From a bacterium HR33 (GTDB lineage: Bacteria > Gemmatimonadota > Gemmatimonadetes > Gemmatimonadales > GWC2-71-9), in the NCBI GenBank assembly GCA_002923375.1, contig BEIJ01000001.1, positions 62,001 through 126,000 on the forward strand: a stretch of 64,000 nucleotides of DNA, written 5' to 3'. Made by a program: the position numbers and the translations under genes. Within the stretch, counting starts at the first letter, position 1, and the number at the start of each line of letters is the position of its first letter. The notes beneath the pieces were generated by a model. The model saw only the letters and a list, made by a program, of their open reading frames with translations. It ran no database searches and had not been told where the DNA came from. Of the stretch, positions 1 through 9,098 are shown piece by piece.

Positions 1-1
1 C

Positions 2-604
2 CTCAGGTGGAGCTCACCGCCGGTCTCGAGTCCGCCGGGACCGTTCACTTACGATGTGGAGATAATCCGGGCGGACAACGGGGACATCGAACTGGTGGCT
101 TTAGGACTCGACTCCACCTCCTTTACTCCGGAGCGGGACTTGGAACTGAACACGCCTTACCGCTGGAGGGTCCGGTCCCGGCTGGGCGGCGACACCGCGA
201 GTACGACCAGCCGGGGATCCTTCGTCATCGTGGACGAAAGCGTGCCGAGCGTTACCCTGCTGTTTCAGAACTTCCCCAACCCGTTTCCCAATATCTCCAC
301 CGGGCGTTCCACTACCTGCATTTGGTTCGATCTGGCCCGCCCGGGCAGAGTGCGGCTGGAGATCTTGGATCTCAGGGGACATCTGATAAAGCGATTGATA
401 CCCAACTCCCGGGTTCCGGAACAACTCCCCGCGGGCCGTTATGGCCGCCCCGGGGTGGGGCAATCGGGGAGCTGCGATCCGGCATTCGAATGGGACGGCT
501 TCTCCGAAGGAGGCGTGCCGGCGCTCCGCGGCGTGTATCTGATCAAACTGGAGACGCCGGATGGTATCTTCTTCAGGCGAGCGGTTTTCTTGGGACATCC
601 TTAG
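2..604 (+). CDS. C-terminal part of a secreted protein (FN3-like + FlgD/T9SS-like sorting domain), 5' end outside window
   Basis: The reading frame is open from base 2, so the start lies upstream of the window. The visible ~200 residues begin with a fibronectin-III-like strand pattern (TYDVEIIRADNG, then NTPYRWRVRSR). The rest is a C-terminal domain with the LFQNFPNPF motif, a strand resembling VRLEILDLRG and an ending with GVYLIKLETPDG. NFPNPF-type motifs are typical of FlgD-like Ig domains and of type IX secretion or sortase-like C-terminal signals in Bacteroidota and relatives. Secretion or surface attachment is therefore inferred. No catalytic domain is visible, and the function of the full protein cannot be judged from this tail. 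Confidence 0.75.
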   Translation, partial: LRWSSPPVSSPPGPFTYDVEIIRADNGDIELVALGLDSTSFTPERDLELNTPYRWRVRSRLGGDTASTTSRGSFVIVDESVPSVTLLFQNFPNPFPNISTGRSTTCIWFDLARPGRVRLEILDLRGHLIKRLIPNSRVPEQLPAGRYGRPGVGQSGSCDPAFEWDGFSEGGVPALRGVYLIKLETPDGIFFRRAVFLGHP

Positions 605-634
605 GGACTCCGAGGTTCCGGGAGGGCATCGATC

Positions 635-1402
635 GTGGAGCTTACGGTACTGGGATCGGGCACGGTTGCTCCGTCTGCGCAGCGCACGGCGGCGGCTCAC
701 TGGGTCGAGGCTGGAGCTGTGCGGTTGCTTCTCGACTGCGGGGCCGGGACGCTGCACCGGGCGGCCGGCTTCGGGATCCCTTGGGAGAGGGTAACCCACG
801 TAGCACTGACGCATTTTCACCCGGATCACTGGGGCGAGTTCCCCATGCTGCTCTTCGCGTTGAAATGGGGGACCCATCCTCCGCGCAGCGATCCTCTGGT
901 GGTAATCGGTCCCCGAGGTCTGGCCACGAGGTTGACCCTGCTGGCCGGGGCGCTGGACGACTGGGTCTTGGAGCCGGGCTACTCCCTCGAGATCGTCGAG
1001 ATCCGTCCCGGCGAGCGGGTAGAGTTGGACACGGGCACCGTGTTGAGTTCGTTCAAAACCCCTCACACTCCGGAAAGCATGGCGTACGCGGTGGAACACG
1101 GAGGATTGCGCCTGGTCTATACCGGCGACACCGGCCCCAGCGAGGAGTTGGCAGAATGGGCCAAGGGCTGCGACCTTTTACTGGCCGAGTGCTCGCTCCC
1201 CGACTCGGCTGGAATCGAGCTACATTTAACTCCGACAAGTGCCGGGCACCTGGCCCGCACGGCGGGAGCGCGGCGCCTGGTGCTTACCCACTTCTACCCC
1301 CCGATCGAGGGAACGGACCCCGCGGCGGCGGCTGCGCGGGTGTTTCAGGGGCCGGTGGTAGCCGCCAGAGACGGTGACCGATTCACTGTGGGAGAGCGGT
1401 GA
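635..1402 (+). CDS. MBL-fold metallo-hydrolase, RNase Z / PhnP-like
   Basis: A 255-residue metallo-beta-lactamase-fold hydrolase starting at GTG, preceded by the SD-like GGGAGG. It opens with the family pattern LTVLGSGT and LLLDCGAG. It carries the metal motif HFHPDH (H60, H62, D64, H65), a YTGDTG strand with a metal-ligand Asp near residue 165, and a late THFYPP histidine. The arrangement resembles RNase Z, arylsulfatase-like and PhnP-like proteins. The substrate cannot be assigned. There is no exosite insertion of the kind seen in true tRNA-processing RNase Z, so a small phosphodiester or ester substrate is possible. Its stop overlaps the start of the next gene, giving translational coupling to aroF. 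Confidence 0.85.
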   Translation: MELTVLGSGTVAPSAQRTAAAHWVEAGAVRLLLDCGAGTLHRAAGFGIPWERVTHVALTHFHPDHWGEFPMLLFALKWGTHPPRSDPLVVIGPRGLATRLTLLAGALDDWVLEPGYSLEIVEIRPGERVELDTGTVLSSFKTPHTPESMAYAVEHGGLRLVYTGDTGPSEELAEWAKGCDLLLAECSLPDSAGIELHLTPTSAGHLARTAGARRLVLTHFYPPIEGTDPAAAAARVFQGPVVAARDGDRFTVGER

Positions 1403-2448
1403 TGTTGGTGGTAATGCAACACAACGCCACGCCCGAAGATATCCAGCGCGTGGTGCAAACGATCGAAGAGATGGGCTACCAGGCCCGTCCCATGCCGGGA
1501 GCTCAGCGGACCGCCGTGGGGCTGGTGGGCAACGACGGGCGGGTGGACGAATCCCGGATCGCCGGCCTGCCGGGGGTCAAGGAGATCATTCACGTAACCC
1601 AGCCGTACAAGCAGGTCTCCCGCGAGTGGAAAACCGAAAACACGGTGGTGCAGCTCCCTGGAGGGCTCAGCATCGGTGGAACGGAGATCGTAGTCATAGC
1701 CGGCCCCTGCTCAGTGGAATCGGAGGCCCAGATCCTGGAGACCGCCCGGCTGGTACGGCAGGCGGGAGCCTCGATTCTCCGGGGGGGAGCTTTCAAGCCC
1801 CGCAGTTCACCCTACTCCTTCCAAGGGCTAGGCGTCAAAGGACTCAAACTCCTGGCCAAGGCGCGAGAGGAGACCGGGCTGCTGATCGTAACCGAGGCCA
1901 TGGACCCCGAAGGAGTGGATCTGGTGGCGGAGTATGCCGACATCATTCAGATAGGTGCGCGGAACATGCAGAACTTTTCGCTGCTCAAGCGCGCCGGAAA
2001 AGCGGGAAAGCCAGTTCTACTCAAGCGGGGCTTGGCAGCCACGATCACCGAGCTGCTCCTCTCAGCAGAATACCTGCTCGCAGCCGGCAACCACGACGTG
2101 ATACTCTGCGAGCGGGGAATCCGCGGCTTCGACTCGTCCACCCGGAATGTCTTCGACGTTGCGGCTATATCGGTGGTCCACGAACTGTCACATCTGCCCA
2201 TCATAGCTGATCCCAGCCACGCCACCGGGAGGCGAGACAAGGTCATTCCCATGGCGCGGGCTGCGGTGGCCGCCGGAGCCGACGGCATTATGGTAGAAGT
2301 ACACCCCGCACCTGACCGCGCCCTCTCCGACGGGGCCCAGAGCCTCTATCCCGAACAGTTCGCGGAGCTGATGAAAGAGATTCGGGTGATAGCCGAAGCC
2401 ATCCACCGCCGGGTTGCCGATCCCATAGGGTCGGCTGCGCAGGTATGA
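1402..2448 (+). CDS. aroF: 3-deoxy-7-phosphoheptulonate (DAHP) synthase, class I-beta
   Basis: Condenses phosphoenolpyruvate and erythrose-4-phosphate in the first step of the shikimate pathway. An N-terminal ferredoxin-like regulatory domain (about residues 1-70) precedes a KDO8P-synthase-like TIM barrel. Barrel motifs are AGPCSVES near residue 101, [28 protein letters not shown] and [11 protein letters not shown], followed by the [14 protein letters not shown] metal/substrate segment. The length fits the Thermotoga/Bacillus-type enzyme, which is feedback regulated through the N-terminal domain. Two starts are possible: GTG at 1399 or ATG at 1402. ATG is chosen because the GGGAGAG upstream is better spaced for it. 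It overlaps the upstream stop by one base and the lolA start by four. Confidence 0.95.
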   Translation: MLVVMQHNATPEDIQRVVQTIEEMGYQARPMPGAQRTAVGLVGNDGRVDESRIAGLPGVKEIIHVTQPYKQVSREWKTENTVVQLPGGLSIGGTEIVVIAGPCSVESEAQILETARLVRQAGASILRGGAFKPRSSPYSFQGLGVKGLKLLAKAREETGLLIVTEAMDPEGVDLVAEYADIIQIGARNMQNFSLLKRAGKAGKPVLLKRGLAATITELLLSAEYLLAAGNHDVILCERGIRGFDSSTRNVFDVAAISVVHELSHLPIIADPSHATGRRDKVIPMARAAVAAGADGIMVEVHPAPDRALSDGAQSLYPEQFAELMKEIRVIAEAIHRRVADPIGSAAQV

Positions 2449-3095
2449 GACCGCTGTTAGCCGCGGCGGGATGGCTTTGGGCGACCGCAGCACCGGCTCA
2501 GCAGGCCGATCTGAATTCGGCCCTGGCCCGGGCCCAGCGGGCTTACGATCAAATGCAAACACTAAGGGCCGAGTTCACCCAGACCATAACCAATCCAATG
2601 CTGGGAGCCCCCGAGCGATCCCGCGGCGTCCTGTTCCTCGCTCCGCCGGACCGGTTCGCCATGCGCTTCCTCGACCCCGAGGGTGACAGGATCGTGGCAG
2701 ACGGCCGATGGCTGTGGCTTTACACCCCCAGCACGGTACCGGACCAGGTCATCCGCCAGCCGATACCGGCAAGCGGTGCCACCACTCCCAACTTGTTTGC
2801 CCAGTTCATCGACCGGCCACTGGAGCGCTACCAAGCATCCTACCTGGGCCGACAAGAGCTCGGCGGCGAGGCTGTGGACGTGGTGAGATTCGTTCCCCGA
2901 GAGCGCGACATGCCCTTCCGGGAGGCAGTGCTTTCTCTGGCCGTAAGCGACGGATGGCCTCGCAAGCTCGAGTTGGCCGAACCTTCCGGACAGCGCCGGG
3001 AACTGATCTTTTCCAAACCCGCCGTCAACCTGCAGATCGCACCGGAAGAGCTGAGCTTCACACCTCCCAAGGGTGTGCGCGTGGTCACTCCCTGA
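2445..3095 (+). CDS. lolA: Outer-membrane lipoprotein carrier protein LolA
   Basis: Periplasmic chaperone that moves lipoproteins from the LolCDE complex to the outer membrane. The 216-residue product has a short signal peptide ending AAPAQ near residue 19, then the LolA pattern: [33 protein letters not shown], and [10 protein letters not shown] for the DGxxxWxY strand. The C-terminal strands [17 protein letters not shown] also fit. The ATG overlaps the aroF stop in an ATGA junction, so it is probably translated with aroF. An intact LolA agrees with the many lipoproteins and the Lnt gene elsewhere in the window. Confidence 0.9.
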   Translation: MRPLLAAAGWLWATAAPAQQADLNSALARAQRAYDQMQTLRAEFTQTITNPMLGAPERSRGVLFLAPPDRFAMRFLDPEGDRIVADGRWLWLYTPSTVPDQVIRQPIPASGATTPNLFAQFIDRPLERYQASYLGRQELGGEAVDVVRFVPRERDMPFREAVLSLAVSDGWPRKLELAEPSGQRRELIFSKPAVNLQIAPEELSFTPPKGVRVVTP

Positions 3096-3104
3096 GCGCC
3101 TCGA

Positions 3105-3803
3105 ATGGAGATAGCTGCGGGAACCAGCGGGTACGCCTACAAGGAGTGGAGAGGAAGCTTCTATCCGGCCACGATCAGGAATGAAGAAATGCTGGGGTTC
3201 TACGCTCGCCACTTCTCCGCAGTGGAGATCAACAACACTTTCTACCGCATGCCTACCGAGAAGCTGCTCCTCGACTGGTCGGAGCGGGTGCCGGAAAATT
3301 TTTCCTTTGCCCTCAAGGCGCCTCAGAAGATTACTCACTACAAGAGGCTCAAAGACGCCGGAGAAGACCTGAACTATTTCTTCAGGACCTGTACGGTTCT
3401 GGGCCGCCGGTTGGGGCCCACCCTGTTTCAGCTTCCTCCAGGCTTCAAGAAGGACATCGAGACCCTTGCGGCCTTTGCCTCTTCCCTACCCCGCCGCTGG
3501 ATAGCGGCGCTGGAATTTCGCCACCCGTCGTGGTTCGACGAGGAGACCTACGCGATCCTGCGGGAGCACAACCTGGCACTCTGCGCCGCCGACACCGGTC
3601 AAGAACCGGTCCGGCTGGTTCTTACGGCCGATTTCGGCTACCTGCGACTCCGGCGCGAAAGCTACGACGACTCCCAGCTCGCGGAATGGGTGCGCCGAGT
3701 GCTGGACCAACCCTGGCGGAAGGCGTACGTATTCTTCAAACACGAAGAAGCGGGCGCCGGCCCGCGGCTCGCCAAAAGGTTCCTGGAGCTGGCGAACCGC
3801 TGA
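3105..3803 (+). CDS. DUF72 (YecE-like) family protein
   Basis: A 232-residue member of DUF72, a TIM-barrel-like family of unknown function. The N-terminus shows the family signature GTSGYAYKEWRGSFYP, followed by FSAVEINNTFYRMP, FSFALKAPQKITH and a C-terminal YVFFKHEEAGAGPRLAKRF segment. It follows lolA with a nine-base gap and is probably the last gene of the aroF operon. No biochemical role can be given. Confidence 0.85.
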   Translation: MEIAAGTSGYAYKEWRGSFYPATIRNEEMLGFYARHFSAVEINNTFYRMPTEKLLLDWSERVPENFSFALKAPQKITHYKRLKDAGEDLNYFFRTCTVLGRRLGPTLFQLPPGFKKDIETLAAFASSLPRRWIAALEFRHPSWFDEETYAILREHNLALCAADTGQEPVRLVLTADFGYLRLRRESYDDSQLAEWVRRVLDQPWRKAYVFFKHEEAGAGPRLAKRFLELANR

Positions 3804-3842
3804 CATCCTTTGCGGCCCGCACCCGCCTTCAACGCTCGCAGT

Positions 3843-5468
3843 TCAGCGCGTTTCCCCGTCGGCTACGGCACCCAACCGGCGCTTTTCCTGAGCCACATAC
3901 CACTCGGCTTCCCGGAGCAGTGCTTGAGCGTCGTAAACCACTCCGTCCTTGATAGTCCACTTCACGCCCCCGTGCTTGACGCGCTCCTCGCGCGGCAGGA
4001 TGCCGTAGAAGCCGTAACCCCTCCCATACATAACCTTGAGATTGTCTATCGGATTCCCGTTGACCACCGCCAGGTCCGCTATGCACCCCACGCGTACCCC
4101 GCAGTGGCGCTCCCAACCCAATACCTGATAGGCGTTGGTCGTCGCCACCTTGAATATGTCTATCGGGTGAATGCCGGCCTCCTGCATCAGTTCCAGCTCC
4201 CGGATCAGCGATATGCCGCCCAGCTCTCCGTCGTCGCTGCCCGCGGTAAGCAGCCCTCCCCTGCGGTGAAACTCGCGAACCCATTTCATCCAGATCTGGA
4301 AGTTGCGCTTCCAGGCTACCTCGTCTGAAGTTTTCCACTCCCGGTGATAGGCTCCGTGCACCGTGGAATCGGGACCGGCTGCAAGCTCGTGGGGATGTAC
4401 CAGAGTCTCTCGCCACGGAAGCGTGACAGCCCGCGCCAAATCGCGGTTCTTTTCGTAAACCACCATGGTGGGATCCCAGTTGGTCCCGTTCCTGATCATG
4501 AGATCGATCACGGCGCTCAGCCGCTCGGGATATTGATCCGCCTCTTCCCAGAGCCTTCCGGCCCACCGGAAGCGGTCGAGTTCGTCCCAGTAGTTGTAGT
4601 CCGGCGGGAAGTTCTGGGACGCGGGCAGAGCTGCATCGGGCACGCCGTACCAGTGCTCGATGCTCCGCACACCCAAGCGCGAGGCCACCGCCGCGTCCGT
4701 CTCTGAGACCTTCAGGTCCGTCATCACGAACATACCCTGAGCGTTCGCTTCCTGGACGATCGCCTCGAGCACGTCGGGATAGTGACCGGGACTCTTGCTC
4801 ACTTTCACGCAGTCGGCACCCAGGGCCTTGAACTCCCGAACCATCGCCCGGGCTTTTTCCGGCGTGTTCCCTTCGTTCCACCGTCCCAGAGGAAGAGGCC
4901 ACCGCTGGCACAAGACCAGCCGGGGAGCAACGATCTGGTTGGCGGCGCTCAGCCTCCGCTGCTCGGCCATCTCCCTTATCCCGGCCCCGGTACCCGCGTC
5001 CCTCACCGCCGTCACTCCGTGGCCCAGGTAGATCCGATAGGTGTACTCCAGAGCCTGGGGGCCGAGGTTCCCGCCGTTGCGCGGCAGATGGGCGTGCATA
5101 TCCACCAGGCCCGGGATCAGATACATGCCGCTGGCATCCAGGATCCGGTCTCCTGTGGGCCGCTGGCTCCTGCGGCTGGCCAGATTCACCGGATCCGCCG
5201 GAACCATGTCCACAATCACGTTCCCTTCGATCACCACGTCCACCGGACCTTCGGGGGGCATAGCGCGGTTGGTACCGGGAGTGCCTCGCCCGCTGATTAC
5301 CGTGACCCCCCGAATCACCAGCCGGTTGTAGCGCTCGCCCTTGGTGGTCCCCAGCGGTATCAGACTGTCGGGTTCCCCCTGTGCGGCGAGCTCGGCCCCG
5401 GAAAGAACGCCCATCAGCACCGCCGCGACGAGTGGCGGGGTGCATCTTTTGAAGCGCGTAGCGATCAT
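3843..5468 (-). CDS. Secreted amidohydrolase (imidazolonepropionase/prolidase-like)
   Basis: A 541-residue metal-dependent hydrolase with an N-terminal signal peptide (hydrophobic VAAVLMGVLSGAELAAQG, residues ~14-31), so it is exported. The amidohydrolase core shows YLIPGLVDMHAHLP with H125 and H127 as first metal ligands. A GSDDGELGG aspartate segment near the C-terminal third and the closing strand IADLAVVNGNPIDNL complete the pattern. Exported amidohydrolases of this kind are common in Gemmatimonadota and act on peptides or cyclic amides; the substrate here is unknown. It is convergent with the DUF72 gene, with only ~39 bases between the stops. Confidence 0.85.
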   Translation of the reverse strand: MIATRFKRCTPPLVAAVLMGVLSGAELAAQGEPDSLIPLGTTKGERYNRLVIRGVTVISGRGTPGTNRAMPPEGPVDVVIEGNVIVDMVPADPVNLASRRSQRPTGDRILDASGMYLIPGLVDMHAHLPRNGGNLGPQALEYTYRIYLGHGVTAVRDAGTGAGIREMAEQRRLSAANQIVAPRLVLCQRWPLPLGRWNEGNTPEKARAMVREFKALGADCVKVSKSPGHYPDVLEAIVQEANAQGMFVMTDLKVSETDAAVASRLGVRSIEHWYGVPDAALPASQNFPPDYNYWDELDRFRWAGRLWEEADQYPERLSAVIDLMIRNGTNWDPTMVVYEKNRDLARAVTLPWRETLVHPHELAAGPDSTVHGAYHREWKTSDEVAWKRNFQIWMKWVREFHRRGGLLTAGSDDGELGGISLIRELELMQEAGIHPIDIFKVATTNAYQVLGWERHCGVRVGCIADLAVVNGNPIDNLKVMYGRGYGFYGILPREERVKHGGVKWTIKDGVVYDAQALLREAEWYVAQEKRRLGAVADGETR

Positions 5469-5482
5469 AAGCCTCCCCTCCG

Positions 5483-5509
5483 CTAGTCGGTTGTCCCTAG
5501 TCGGTTGTC
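5483..5509. repeat. Tandem 13-bp direct repeat at the ligD stop codon
   Basis: CTAGTCGGTTGTC occurs twice with a one-base spacer. The second copy contains the ligD stop codon (minus strand TAG); the first lies just downstream of it. It looks like a small slippage duplication with no coding effect. Confidence 0.8.
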
Positions 5510-8076
5510 TCTTCTTCTACCCCTTCTACGCTGCGGTCCAGGAGCCGGTAGAGCAACTCCAGCGACCTTTGCAGATCGGGCTTCAGCTCCAGGATTTCGC
5601 GCATCGGATCTCTCTTCAGCTTCCGCATCCTCGCGGGGGCGGTGCGGATGTCGAAGCTCGCCGGATCGAGGCGATCGTTCACTTCCCGCCACTCTAGCGG
5701 CATCGAGACCGGGGCCCCGGGAATTGGCCTCGCGCTAAAAGGAGCTACCAGCAACCGCCCGTGGCCGTTCTGTACGTAGTCGATATACACCCTGCCCTCC
5801 CGCCGGGCGGGATTGCGCGCCACGGTGGCGATCTCGCGCAGCTCCGAAGCGACGACCCGTGCCAATACCATCCCCAGCTGCCGGCACCGCTGGTAGGTGA
5901 GCTGCCTGCCCAAGGGAATCAAAACGTGCAGTCCCGTGGATCCGCTGGTCTTCACAAAACAGGGCAGCTCTATGCGATCGCACAGGCTTTTGATCTCTCG
6001 GGCCACTGTAACGACGTGGGTGAAAGGGGCCTCCTTCGGATCCAGATCCAGAATACACCAGTCGGGAAGCTCCAGACTGCCTATTCTCGACCCCCAGACG
6101 TGAAGGGGAATGGCTCCTAAGTTCGCGATGTAAATCAGCGCCGACTCGCTGTCACAGACCAGGTAGTCCAACTCCCGCTCGGCGCCCGCGCTCCAGAGTC
6201 GCTCGGTCCGAATCCAAGGCGGTACGAAAGAGGGAGCGTCCTTTTGAAAGAACGATTTACCGCCAATTCCGTCGGGATAACGCGTGAGCACCAAGGGTCG
6301 ATCCTCGAGATACGGAAGCAACCACTGGGCCACGGACCGGTAGTAGGCGATCAAGTCGCCTTTGGTATAGCCGTCCTCCGGCCAGAAAACTTTGTCCGCA
6401 TTGGAAACCGGCACGGTGTCCGGATCGGGTACCGGCCCGGTAGTTTGGAGAGTGACCGCCTCCGGATGTCTTTCGACCTCGGGCGCGAAGTCCGCCTCGC
6501 ACTGCCGGGGATCCTTGTCGTTGCGAAAGCGCAGGAAAACCGGTTGTCGCAACAGTCCCTGTGCCGTCCGCTCTTTGTAGCGCACCTCGCACACCAGTTC
6601 GGGTTCTATCCAGGTGTGGTTCTTCCCCCGTGGGACCGGACCCGAACAGGGCGGGTCTCTGCGGCGGAGAACCTCCAACCGTTGCCGGATCTCCTCCAGG
6701 TCCCCGGGAGCGAATCCGGACCCCACCCTCCCGGCGTACTTCAGTTCTCCCCGAACAAAAGAGGCGAGGTGAAGCGCCCCGAACCCCGAGCGGGATCTGC
6801 GGGGAGCGGTGAACCCCACCACCACGAAGTCTCCGGTTCGCTCGGCCCGGACCTTGATCCAGTCAGATGACCGACCGCCCCGGTAGGGGGAGTCCGACCG
6901 CTTGCCCACCATTCCCTCGAGCCGCAACCGCATGAGCTCCCGGTAGAAGGCTTCTCCTTCTTTCTCCACATGATCGGCGTAGCGGAGCGCGCCTGCGGGG
7001 GGGAGAATTTCCCGCAACAGCCGTTTCCTCTCCACCAGTGACAGCGGCCTCAAATCGAAGCCCTCGAACGCCAGCAGATCGAAGGCGAACAGTGTGGCGG
7101 GGAGGCGGACCGCCGCGTTCTTGATATCCAGCGACCTTTGCAACCTGCCGCGCTGCTGCAACCGATCGAAGCTAGGCCGCCCGGCGTCGTCCAAGCAGAC
7201 GACTTCCCCGTCGAGGACGAGACTCTCGTACGGCAGCGCCTGGACGGCCCGGGCGATTTCCGGGAAAACCGCGGTCAAGTCCTTCCGGTTGCGGCTCAAG
7301 AGTTTTGCCCGCCCCGAATGCCGTGCTGCCAGGACACGGTATCCGTCGTATTTGATCTCGAAAATCCAGCCCTCTTTGGTGAAAGGGTGCTCCGCCGGGG
7401 TGGCCAGCATAAGACCCGCGTCTTCCACCCGCACCGACCGCCGCGGAGCCCTGAGTTCCCGCAATCGCTGGAGTACGGCGCGCGCCCTCTCGCCGCCTTC
7501 GGCGAGTTCATCCACCGTAAGCCCGGACAGTACGGAAGCGGCGGGAAAATCGTCTCCTTGCAACGAGACGTAGCCGTCCCGCTCCTTGATCAGCAACCAT
7601 TCTTTCCCCGAGCTGGCCTTCTTGGACTTGATTCGAACCAGGGTCCAGCGCCCTTTCAGCTTGTAACCTTTGAGCTCAAAGAGGAGCTTTCCCCGCTTGA
7701 ACCCGTCCTCCACATCCTCCAGGGGAATCCACTCGCCGCGGTCCCAGACGATCACCGGACCCGCGCCGTAGTTGCCCTCGGGGATGATTCCCTCGAAGTC
7801 GCCGTACTCGAGCGGATGATCCTCCACCAGCACGGCCAAGCGCTTGTCCTTCGGGTTCTTCGACGGCCCCTTCGGCACCGCCCAGGATCGCAAAACCCCC
7901 TCCATCTCCAGCCTGAGGTCGTAGTGGAGGCGGCGGGCGCGGTGCAGGTGGACTACGAACAGGCCCCCGTAGCCTCTATCTGGGCGGGCCGCGGCGTAGG
8001 GCTCAGGCGAGGCCTCGGCCGATCTCTTGGCCCGGTAAAGAGATAGGGGATCGTTCCGGTCGGCGGATCGAGCCAT
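5497..8076 (-). CDS. ligD: Multifunctional ATP-dependent DNA ligase LigD (phosphoesterase-ligase-polymerase)
   Basis: End-processing and sealing enzyme of bacterial non-homologous end joining, 859 residues. All three activities are present in the order phosphoesterase, ligase, polymerase. The 3'-phosphoesterase (residues ~30-170) has FVVHLHRARRLHYDLRLE with His and Asp metal ligands. The ligase (~220-520) has the nucleotidyl-lysine motif EIKYDGYR (K242) and LVLDGEVV. The PrimPol-like polymerase (~545-835) has ILDLDP (D677, D679), KTSGSTGLHV and YIDYVQN. Mycobacterial LigD has the polymerase first; this order is the Pseudomonas-like one. It is divergent from ku across 114 bases, so the two probably share a control region. 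Confidence 0.95.
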   Translation of the reverse strand: MARSADRNDPLSLYRAKRSAEASPEPYAAARPDRGYGGLFVVHLHRARRLHYDLRLEMEGVLRSWAVPKGPSKNPKDKRLAVLVEDHPLEYGDFEGIIPEGNYGAGPVIVWDRGEWIPLEDVEDGFKRGKLLFELKGYKLKGRWTLVRIKSKKASSGKEWLLIKERDGYVSLQGDDFPAASVLSGLTVDELAEGGERARAVLQRLRELRAPRRSVRVEDAGLMLATPAEHPFTKEGWIFEIKYDGYRVLAARHSGRAKLLSRNRKDLTAVFPEIARAVQALPYESLVLDGEVVCLDDAGRPSFDRLQQRGRLQRSLDIKNAAVRLPATLFAFDLLAFEGFDLRPLSLVERKRLLREILPPAGALRYADHVEKEGEAFYRELMRLRLEGMVGKRSDSPYRGGRSSDWIKVRAERTGDFVVVGFTAPRRSRSGFGALHLASFVRGELKYAGRVGSGFAPGDLEEIRQRLEVLRRRDPPCSGPVPRGKNHTWIEPELVCEVRYKERTAQGLLRQPVFLRFRNDKDPRQCEADFAPEVERHPEAVTLQTTGPVPDPDTVPVSNADKVFWPEDGYTKGDLIAYYRSVAQWLLPYLEDRPLVLTRYPDGIGGKSFFQKDAPSFVPPWIRTERLWSAGAERELDYLVCDSESALIYIANLGAIPLHVWGSRIGSLELPDWCILDLDPKEAPFTHVVTVAREIKSLCDRIELPCFVKTSGSTGLHVLIPLGRQLTYQRCRQLGMVLARVVASELREIATVARNPARREGRVYIDYVQNGHGRLLVAPFSARPIPGAPVSMPLEWREVNDRLDPASFDIRTAPARMRKLKRDPMREILELKPDLQRSLELLYRLLDRSVEGVEEETTD

Positions 8077-8156
8077 AAACTCCCGGGGTCGCAGCTACCC
8101 GCATCTTAGCGGGCGAAGTCGCTCCGGTGCAACGCCCGGCTTTTCCCGAGCCCGTT

Positions 8157-8168
8157 CGTTGCGCAACG
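8157..8168. promoter_or_regulatory. 12-bp palindrome in the ligD/ku divergent promoter region
   Basis: CGTTGCGCAACG is a perfect palindrome in the 114-base gap between the divergent ligD and ku starts. It overlaps a weak candidate -35 (TTGCGC, 8159-8164) that lies 17 bases from TAAGTT (8182-8187) in front of ku. A shared repressor site is possible. The palindrome is short and could be chance. Confidence 0.3.
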
Positions 8169-8190
8169 GAAGGTATAGCCTTAAGTTAGC

Positions 8191-9069
8191 ATGCCTATGG
8201 CGGCTCGACCGATCGCCTCCGCTACCATTTCTTTCGGCCTGGTCTCGGTGCCGGTGCAACTTTATTCGGCCAGCGAGTCCTCGGCCAACATCACCTTCAA
8301 CTGGCTCCACAAGAAATGCGGCTCCCGCCTGAAACAGCAGTACGTCTGCTCCAAAGACGGCGAGAAAGTGGAGCGGGAGGACATGGTCAAGGGCTATGAG
8401 TTTTCCAAGGGACAGTACGTGCTCTTCACCCCCGAGGAGCTCAAGGCTCTGGAGGAGAAATCTACCGGGGCGATCGAGGTCACGGAGTTCGTGCCCCTCA
8501 AGCAGGTGGACCGTATCTACCTGGACCGGGTTTACTATCTGGGTCCCGACAAGGGTGGAGAGCGTGCCTACCGGCTGCTGGCGGAGGCGTTGAAGGAGAC
8601 CGGCCGGGCGGCCATCGGCCAGTATGCCGCTCGGGGAAAGCAGTATCTCATCCTGATCAGGCCCCACGACGGCGTGCTGGTGATGGAGCAACTCCATTAC
8701 GCCGACGAGATCCGCTCTCCCGCGGAGGTGCCGGTGGGCAAGGGAGAGGTTAAGAAGCAGGAGCTGGAGCTCGCCATACAGTTGGTGGAACAGGCTGCTT
8801 CGGACCGGTTTCGGCCCGAGGCTTATGAAGACAACGTTCGCAAGCGGATCCTCGAGCAGATTCAGCGCAAGGTCGAAGGCAAAGAGATCGTGGACGAGCC
8901 TGAGGAAGCACCCAAGGCTCAGGTCATCGATCTCATGGAGGCGCTGAAGGCCAGTCTGGCCAAAGCCGGCGTCAAGGAACCCGGCGAGCGCAAGCCCGCC
9001 AAGAGAGCTCAGCGGCCGGCGGCTTCTCAGCGCAAGGCGCCGGCGAAGCGAAAGGCTAGCGGCGCCTAG
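8191..9069 (+). CDS. ku: Ku DNA end-binding protein
   Basis: Homodimeric ring that binds double-strand ends and recruits LigD. The 292-residue protein opens with the Ku core RPIASATISFGLVSVPVQLYSA and continues with FNWLHKKCGSRL, KGYEFSKGQYVLFTPEEL and VDRIYLDRVYYLGPDKGGERAY. The last ~50 residues are a basic Ala/Lys/Arg tail (KPAKRAQRPAASQRK) of the kind that modulates DNA threading and LigD contact. An alternative ATG at 8197 would shorten it by two residues. Its divergent placement beside ligD gives a compact two-gene NHEJ module. Confidence 0.95.
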   Translation: MPMAARPIASATISFGLVSVPVQLYSASESSANITFNWLHKKCGSRLKQQYVCSKDGEKVEREDMVKGYEFSKGQYVLFTPEELKALEEKSTGAIEVTEFVPLKQVDRIYLDRVYYLGPDKGGERAYRLLAEALKETGRAAIGQYAARGKQYLILIRPHDGVLVMEQLHYADEIRSPAEVPVGKGEVKKQELELAIQLVEQAASDRFRPEAYEDNVRKRILEQIQRKVEGKEIVDEPEEAPKAQVIDLMEALKASLAKAGVKEPGERKPAKRAQRPAASQRKAPAKRKASGA

Positions 9070-9098
9070 CGATCCTTTTCCGTCGCGCCGCCTCTCGC

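Noticed and set aside
7-1377. 456-codon open frame overlapping the first two genes
   Set aside because: Low-complexity Arg/Gly-rich translation typical of shadow frames in GC-rich DNA; the overlapping frames contain recognisable FN3/FlgD-like and MBL motifs.
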